From the NCBI GenBank assembly GCA_003024985.2, contig PXIH01S0038605.1: a stretch of 12,213 nt of DNA. One strand, written 5' to 3'. A model generated the notes under the pieces. That model ran no database searches. It worked only from the letters and a program-made list of their open reading frames with translations, and had not been told where the DNA came from. Both the position numbers and the translations under genes were made by a program. How positions within the stretch are numbered: the first letter of the stretch is position 1; each line of letters begins with the position of its first letter. Shown here piece after piece: positions 7,253-12,213 of the stretch. Source of the stretch: Euperipatoides rowelli (taxonomy: Eukaryota > Onychophora > Udeonychophora > Euonychophora > Peripatopsidae).

Positions 7253-7424
7253 CTGTAAGGATATTTACTATTTCTGCAGCACTCATACAATTATATTAAA
7301 AAAAAAAAAAAAAACTATTAAGAAATACTGAAAATATGCAAGTTTAAATTCATTAAATTTGTAAATATAACACAATAAATTTAGAAATAACATATAGAAA
7401 TTAAAATTTCCATTAGAGACAAAC

Positions 7425-7468
7425 CCTTCGATTTGGTTTGCTCCTCCATGCGTTGCATAATCGATAAT
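7425..7468 (-). other. Possible small exon, low confidence
   Basis: On the minus strand a 44-base block richer in G+C is bounded by an acceptor-like ATATTTTTAG and a donor-like AAGG|GTTTGT. All three frames are open; the most protein-like reads MQRMEEQTKSK. The next acceptor-like site on this strand is CTGCAG at 7274-7279, after a 17-base T tract (7298-7314), and joining there keeps phase into EIVNILTALVRYSS. This would link it to the coding remnant below 7252. Splice-like signals this short arise easily by chance in A+T-rich DNA. Confidence 0.2.
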
Positions 7469-7512
7469 CTAAAAATATATAAATTTGTATTCATGACTTT
7501 TTTTTTTTTTTT

Positions 7513-9483
7513 CTGTGAAATCGTCAGTATGTAACAATGTAAATAATTTTTATTTTATTTATTTATTTTTACTGACATAACATTATTTTACTAAGAAGTT
7601 TTACAAATTATTTATTACAAATGTACAACAAAAGAAAGAAAAAAAGGAAATCAAAGAAGAGTAAAATTTAAAAAATTTTATAGGGACATTAATATTTTAT
7701 TAATAGGTTTAGTTATTTAACTGAAATATTTACGCAAACTATACAAATTTAATTAAAGGACCTATCCCAACAAGGGTTTGGTCCAATATTACAATTCAAT
7801 GATTAATAAAACATAAAGTAACAAGGTCAAAGCCCGAGAATGATGAGGGGGAGGGGATAAATGCTCCCTCCACCCCACCCCATCCCAATTGCTTACAGAC
7901 CTCCCCTGTTAGATAAATAATTTAATTCCTTAAAGTAGTATGTTTAACAGACCAATGCTTCTTCAATCGTGACAGACAAACAAATTCATTTTATAGATAT
8001 TATAGATAGAAAGATAATTAAAATAAAAAATTAATAAAATAATGATTAGAGTTCCATTGATTAACCATAGTTCTTAATCTCTTATAAAGACACATGTCTA
8101 TAAAAAATAAAAAAACCCAAATGTTGTCCATAATGATGCTACACATTTATTACATTCAAAAGGATATAAAAACAAACTCTTTTCAATACACTGGTGCCAA
8201 AAATGTTCCTTATCAAATTAGCATCAAAAATAGCCAATCCATTCAATAATGTTAATCAGAAGAAATAAGAAACACAGTCTGGATGATGTAACAAATATTT
8301 TCCAAATGGTCAATGAAAACACCAATCAAATCCAATAAAAACAAATCAGTCTTTGTAAGGAAAATAAATAAATAAATAAATAACTGAAACAATAATGGTT
8401 ATTAAGAATTGTCCACAAGATGGGAATCAGTACTAAAAGTACATACTTAACAGGCCTAGATGATTAGAAAATGCCACCATCCTGGCACAAGACCAAAGAA
8501 TCCGATCAATTTTCCTCCATCCACTGTCCAAAAGTCAAAATACAAATAATTTCCAATTACAGAAGCAATTCATTAACAATAGCTTAAAAAATAAAATAAA
8601 AATAAAGTTATAACATAAAAGTAATGACTATATACACAAACAAAAAAGTTCAAGCGCCCAGGTGCTCCACACTGAGTTTCAAATGAAAAGCAAGTGTAGC
8701 TTGATGATAAGCATGAGAGGAACATTTTATCCCACTAGTTTCCAAAAATTAGTTGTCCCTCAAGGATATTATTACTTTGGTTTATTCATATTAATATAGC
8801 TAGCATAATATAGACTGTATACCATTATTATTAGTTAGATTTGACAATGAAATGAATATATCTAATCCTTAGCCCAGACAGTACATGAGATTAGTTACAA
8901 GACATGAATGATATAACAGAAAAAGGGGAAAATTATAATTTAGTAGTGATATTAATATTAATTGATTTGCATATTAAGGGTCACTTGGCATATCATACTG
9001 TGTTGTATATGGTTAATTTATTGATGTTTCTGGTTGTCCTATTAGATGTATTGAAGTGAGAGGAAGGCATAAATTCTGGAAAAGCATTAAAAAAATGAAT
9101 TGGAAATTTAAGCGCTAATGAATTTCTATGAGAATATTTTTTGCTTGTAACTGGATGATAAAAAAAAACAAATTCAATTTTCTCCCACCTAAATACTGAC
9201 CTTTGCTATTAAACTAACTTTTAAATCTCTACTGGTAAACACTTTCTAGTTAATAAATATGGGTTTAATATTGATAAAGATTGCTGCTTATGCAACTATA
9301 ATGAGACACAGATATCAAGGGGAGCAGTCATGAGACCAGAAGCACTGCTGCTCCTAGTCATGTACTAAGTTTCGGTTTAACCTTGGGTGCAGCCCAAAAT
9401 CCTGGAATCTTCCTTTCTACGGGATACAGGAAAAGGTATTTTTTCTGTGATATATAATGAAGATAAAAACTTTGACTGATATG
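7513..9483. other. A+T-rich intergenic sequence, no supported gene
   Basis: No gene is supported over nearly 2 kb. It contains an ATTT-rich run near 7545-7570, a (TAAA)n microsatellite near 8361-8383, a pyrimidine-rich block on the plus strand near 7863-7890 (CTCCCTCCACCCCACCCCAT), and a hairpin with 7-bp arms (GGAGCAG 9321-9327, CTGCTCC 9348-9354). One short minus-strand peptide near 7940-7990 looks like a zinc-finger remnant and is treated under findings. Confidence 0.55.
8361..8383. repeat. (TAAA)n microsatellite
   Basis: About five uninterrupted AAAT/TAAA units. A simple tetranucleotide repeat with no further content. Confidence 0.85.
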
Positions 9484-10352
9484 TAACTAATTGTGAACCA
9501 GTGGATGGAACAAAGAAATATGAATGACCTGATTATGGTAAAGACACAAGAAACTTGTAATTGGATTTATGATAATGTCAATGTAATGAAGCATTGCAAA
9601 TAAATTATGATTTAACAAAGAAAGATGGCTGACCTGATTCCTGTAAAAACTCAGGAAACTTGTAATCTGATTTGTAAATATATCAATGTAATGTAAGCAT
9701 TGTAAACCAGTGATGGATTAACAAAGAAAGATGGCTGACCTGGTTCCTGTAAAGACTCAGGAAACTTGTAATCTGATTTATGAATATATCAATGTAATGT
9801 AAGCATTGTAAACCAATGATGGATTAACAAAGAAAGATGGCTGACCTGGTTCCTGTAAAGACTTAAGAAACTTGTAATCTGAATTATCCAATTTATGATT
9901 AAGTCATTCTAATGTAAGGATTGTAAATAAATTATGGTTTGACAAAAAAGTTGACTGACCTTATTCCTGTAAAAACTCAAGAAACTTGTAATCTGATTTA
10001 TGTCAATTTAATGTAAGCATTGTAAACCGATGATGGTTTAACAAAGAAAGATGGCTGACCTGGTTCCTCTAAAGACTCGAGAAACTTATCTGAATTATCT
10101 TGATTTATGATTAAGTCATTCTAATATAAGCATTGTAAATAAATTATGGTTTGACAAAGAAAGATGGTTGACCTGATTCCTATAAAGACTCAAGAAGCTT
10201 GTAATCTGATTTGTGATTATGTCAATGTAATATAAAAATTGTAAATAAATGACGGTTTAACAAAGAAATATGACTGACATTATTCATGTAAAGACTCAAG
10301 AAACTTATGTGATTATGTCAATTCAATGTAAGCATTGTAAATAAGTGACTGT
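9484..10352 (+). repeat. Minisatellite: about eight 100-114-bp units
   Basis: A recurring block (GACCTGRTTCCTGTAAAGAC, then TCARGAAACTTGTAATCTGA) starts at 9526, 9631, 9737, 9843, 9957, 10057, 10170 and 10276, giving periods of 105, 106, 106, 114, 100, 113 and 106. A partial unit precedes the first, and the last fades near 10352. Units starting at 9843 and 10057 share an extra segment (CTGAATTATC, then TTATGATTAAGTCATTCTAA) that the others lack, so the second half looks like two copies of a dimer of about 214-219 bp. Most units begin with AAGATGG and hold the same short open frame of about 23 codons. The unit lengths are not multiples of three, so no long protein results. No known satellite family is recognised. 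Confidence 0.93.
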
Positions 10353-11675
10353 TACTCTATGTTTATTTTTAAAAAAAGAAACAACAGATCACAATATTCT
10401 TTTAATCANGCCAAGGCATGATGTGGCCAAATCATTCAAACTGATTTATCAAGCTACCTTCCCCTTCATATTATAATGTCTATAATAGTTACTCAAAATA
10501 AGCCTATTATGAGGCTCCTAAATATAATATTGTTCACCTACTGAAATATCAGAGGCTTACTTAAGTTCCAAGTTATTAAAGTTGCTCCTATTGCCTACTT
10601 TAAAATTAACCTAATCAAAATTTTAAAACAAGACTACCAATATTTGAATCTAATCTCCTAAATAACAAAGCAACTAACTTTATTGAGGCCTGAATCCTGA
10701 ATTTTGTTTTGTTTTGAAATTTTTTATTATGTTATTTAAAGTATTATAATGGACACTTAGTAAATTGAAGAAAATGATGTGAGTTAAAAATTTTCATTTT
10801 TGTAACATTTGTTTTTATAATAAAATAAGTGTCTTCACATTTAAAAATAGAGGTAAATTGGGCACTAGTTTTGAATTTGGAAAAAGATGACTTTAATATA
10901 AAGGTCCATTTTTTTTTCATGACACGTCTAAGTACTGTACATTTTAAGCTGAACTATGTAAGAATTCTATGGAATTGTTTGTTGCATCTTAATTTCCAAA
11001 CAATATGTACAGTGTATAAATTATTGTAATAAAGTTTTATTTTAATTTTTACAATCAAATATATTGTTTAAAGTTAAGAGGGTCCTATCAACCTCTAATT
11101 CTGCAAGTTCTAGCCTCAAAAGATTAACAAAAAATACGATCAAAAAGTAAATGATCTATCCGTTTAATCATTATTTTAATTTTGTAATTGTCCGCCAACA
11201 AACCCAATCGTGAATAATAAATTGACATTACCATAGAATTGATACCATGTGTGCATGCCCACTTATTGATCATTTGGGAAAAAGGGTGACACCTTTGTTC
11301 AGTACCATGCTAGTAAACATTAGATTTACCATAATGCAATGCCAAACTGCCCAGGCCCACTTATTTGGGTTATATGGAAACATTATCCTGAACCTTAGAT
11401 GAGGTAAAAACTAGGGGGTGCTGTTGTTTGTCGAAGGCACACTTTGCCTAATTTTGGCTGAGAAACAGGGTTGCCACCTTATTTGATAAAGCACTCTTTG
11501 ACAGCATTCTACATATAGGAATAAGAACTTTTCAATGTTGGAAGTATAAGAGAGTTGCACAAAACCTACTAGAAGGATCCAACAAAGAATTATTAGTAAC
11601 ACAGCAATTTTGTTTAACTTATAAAATTGTAAGTCATTTTTGTGAGGCTATTTAAATTAAAAGTACCCCTTATGT
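10353..11675. other. A+T-rich sequence, no supported gene
   Basis: No coding region is supported. It includes an ambiguous base (n at 10409), a small AGCCT/AGGCT inverted repeat near 10503-10518, and a possible transcript end at 11028. Two loosely similar segments containing GCCCACTTATT and TTTGGG (near 11251-11280 and 11353-11380) may be an old duplication. Confidence 0.5.
11028..11033 (+). promoter_or_regulatory. Possible polyadenylation signal
   Basis: AATAAA follows TGTACAGTGTATAAATTATTGT and precedes a T-rich tract (GTTTTATTTTAATTTTT), which is the layout of an animal 3' end. The preceding 200 bases are less repetitive than their surroundings, but no coding exon is visible, and AATAAA is frequent by chance in such A+T-rich DNA. 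Confidence 0.2.
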
Positions 11676-11745
11676 CAGAGTATCTTAACCTTTTAGAGTC
11701 ATGACCCAGTTTGGGGTAATAGTTTTGGTTTTGCGACCCAAATAG
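11676..11745 (+). mobile_element. hAT-like transposon terminus
   Basis: CAGAGTATCTTAACCTTTTA then GAGTCATGACCC resembles the terminal inverted repeats of Charlie/SPIN-type hAT elements, which start CAGNGGTTCTCAACCTTTTT and continue with a GCGACCC-like word. GCGACCC also occurs just inside, near 11735. The matching right end is not in the window, so only one terminus, or a solo remnant, can be claimed. The resemblance is from memory of the family pattern. Confidence 0.35.
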
Positions 11746-11857
11746 AATGCCTGACAGCAAGTACATCGAACACATTTAGTGTCTAAAGACTGACTCTCTT
11801 ATAATAACATGAGTGGCTAGAAACTGGAAGACCTAAGTCACATTTAGTCACATGATC

Positions 11858-11940
11858 AAGATGGCTAGCAGCCTTAATTTTTTTATTTACAGTACTAACC
11901 TTACCATTACCCCCTGAGCCCTAAATCCAACTACATGGGA
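11858..11940. mobile_element. Diverged second copy of the TA-MITE interior
   Basis: On the plus strand, TTTACAGTACTAACCTTACC, then CCCCTGAGCCCTAAATCCAACTAC, matches the minus strand of 7030-7091 (TTTACATTTCTAACCTTATC, then CCCCTGACACCCTAACTCCAACTACC) at roughly four bases in five. The similarity extends weakly upstream, CAAGATGGCTAGCAGCCTT against CACGATGTGAGTACTTT. The terminal repeats are not recognisable here, so this is a truncated or eroded relative. Confidence 0.55.
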
Positions 11941-12054
11941 AATCCACTGCACCCCAACCCTATGATAATCTAGAGGTGAAATAAGCATTTTTGATTGGTT
12001 TTGAAATATCTCCTGTCAGCCATTTCTGTAATGATGAAAATACATGTGTAGATG

Positions 12055-12213
12055 TTAAATACAGAAGCTCTATCTGACAGTGTTGCCAGATAGTGATAGA
12101 TAAATAAAATGTGCGGAGAGTTGCCACAAAAAGTTTTAGCAAATACAGAAGCTCTATCTGACAGTGTTGCCAGATAGTGATAGATAAATAAAATGTGTGG
12201 AGAGTTGCCACAA
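12055..12213. repeat. 84-bp tandem duplication at the window edge
   Basis: 12061-12129 and 12145-12213 are identical over 69 bases except for one base (GTGCGG against GTGTGG), with a period of 84. Each copy contains TATCTGACA-GTGT-TGCCAGATA (12071-12092 and 12155-12176), a hairpin with 8 of 9 pairs. The window ends at the end of the second copy, so the array may continue. The minus-strand frame at 11960-12211 only reflects the duplication. Confidence 0.9.

Noticed and set aside
9484-10352. CRISPR array
   Set aside because: Repeats of over 100 bp with no unique spacers, variable period and a eukaryotic context indicate a minisatellite.
10829-11029. Plus-strand open frame of 66 codons ending at an AATAAA
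   Set aside because: No recognised domain and no ATG context or splice support; the peptide mirrors A+T-rich composition. Only the possible poly(A) signal was kept, at low confidence.
11411-11602. Minus-strand frame with a hydrophobic start resembling a signal peptide
   Set aside because: A short frame with a Leu/Ile-rich start is expected by chance here, and no homology or neighbouring exon supports it.
11960-12211. Minus-strand frame with an internal peptide repeat
   Set aside because: The peptide repeat simply reflects the 84-bp tandem DNA duplication (84 is divisible by 3).

Overview
This window looks like intergenic or intronic DNA from a eukaryote, most likely an invertebrate animal. 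It is about 70 percent A+T by eye, full of poly(A)/poly(T) runs and simple repeats, and has no long intact reading frame, no operon-like packing and no bacterial ribosome-binding sites. Several decayed transposon types are stacked together: a LINE, a piggyBac-like MITE, a TA-flanked MITE and a hAT-like end. I cannot name the species.

Layout. 1-616 is A+T-rich with no gene. 617-833 is a piggyBac-like MITE whose right end is followed by TTAA. About 834-5713 on the minus strand is the main object: a nearly full-length but dead non-LTR retrotransposon. Read 5' to 3' on the minus strand it has ORF1 (RRM-like domain, two decayed CCHC zinc knuckles, polar tail ending in an acidic stretch), then ORF2 (APE-type endonuclease, reverse transcriptase with a YVDD box, a C-terminal CPFC zinc-finger motif and a distal tail). 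It carries many frameshifts and stops. ORF1 contains a 156-bp direct duplication (4151-4306 and 5071-5226, 2 mismatches). The ORF2 tail appears split by a tRNA-SINE-like insert with a B-box-like motif at 1209-1219.

5692-5725 holds a dense double inverted repeat, and 5726-6721 is low-complexity sequence. At 6722-7252 (minus) lies a decayed, unrecognised coding remnant. It is split by a 154-bp MITE (6985-7138) flanked by TA. Removing the MITE and one TA rejoins the flanking codons in the same frame. A second, diverged and oppositely oriented relative of this MITE lies at about 11858-11940.

7513-9480 is A+T-rich with no supported gene. 9484-10352 is a minisatellite of about eight 100-114-bp units with a dimeric pattern, and most units carry the same short open frame. 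10353-11675 is unique A+T-rich DNA with a possible 3'-UTR end (AATAAA at 11028). 11676 onward has a hAT-like terminus, and the window ends inside an 84-bp tandem duplication.

Nothing here works together as a functional system. The interest lies in nested transposon history, the frame-preserving excision of the TA-MITE, the ORF1 duplication, the two-state palindrome and the minisatellite.
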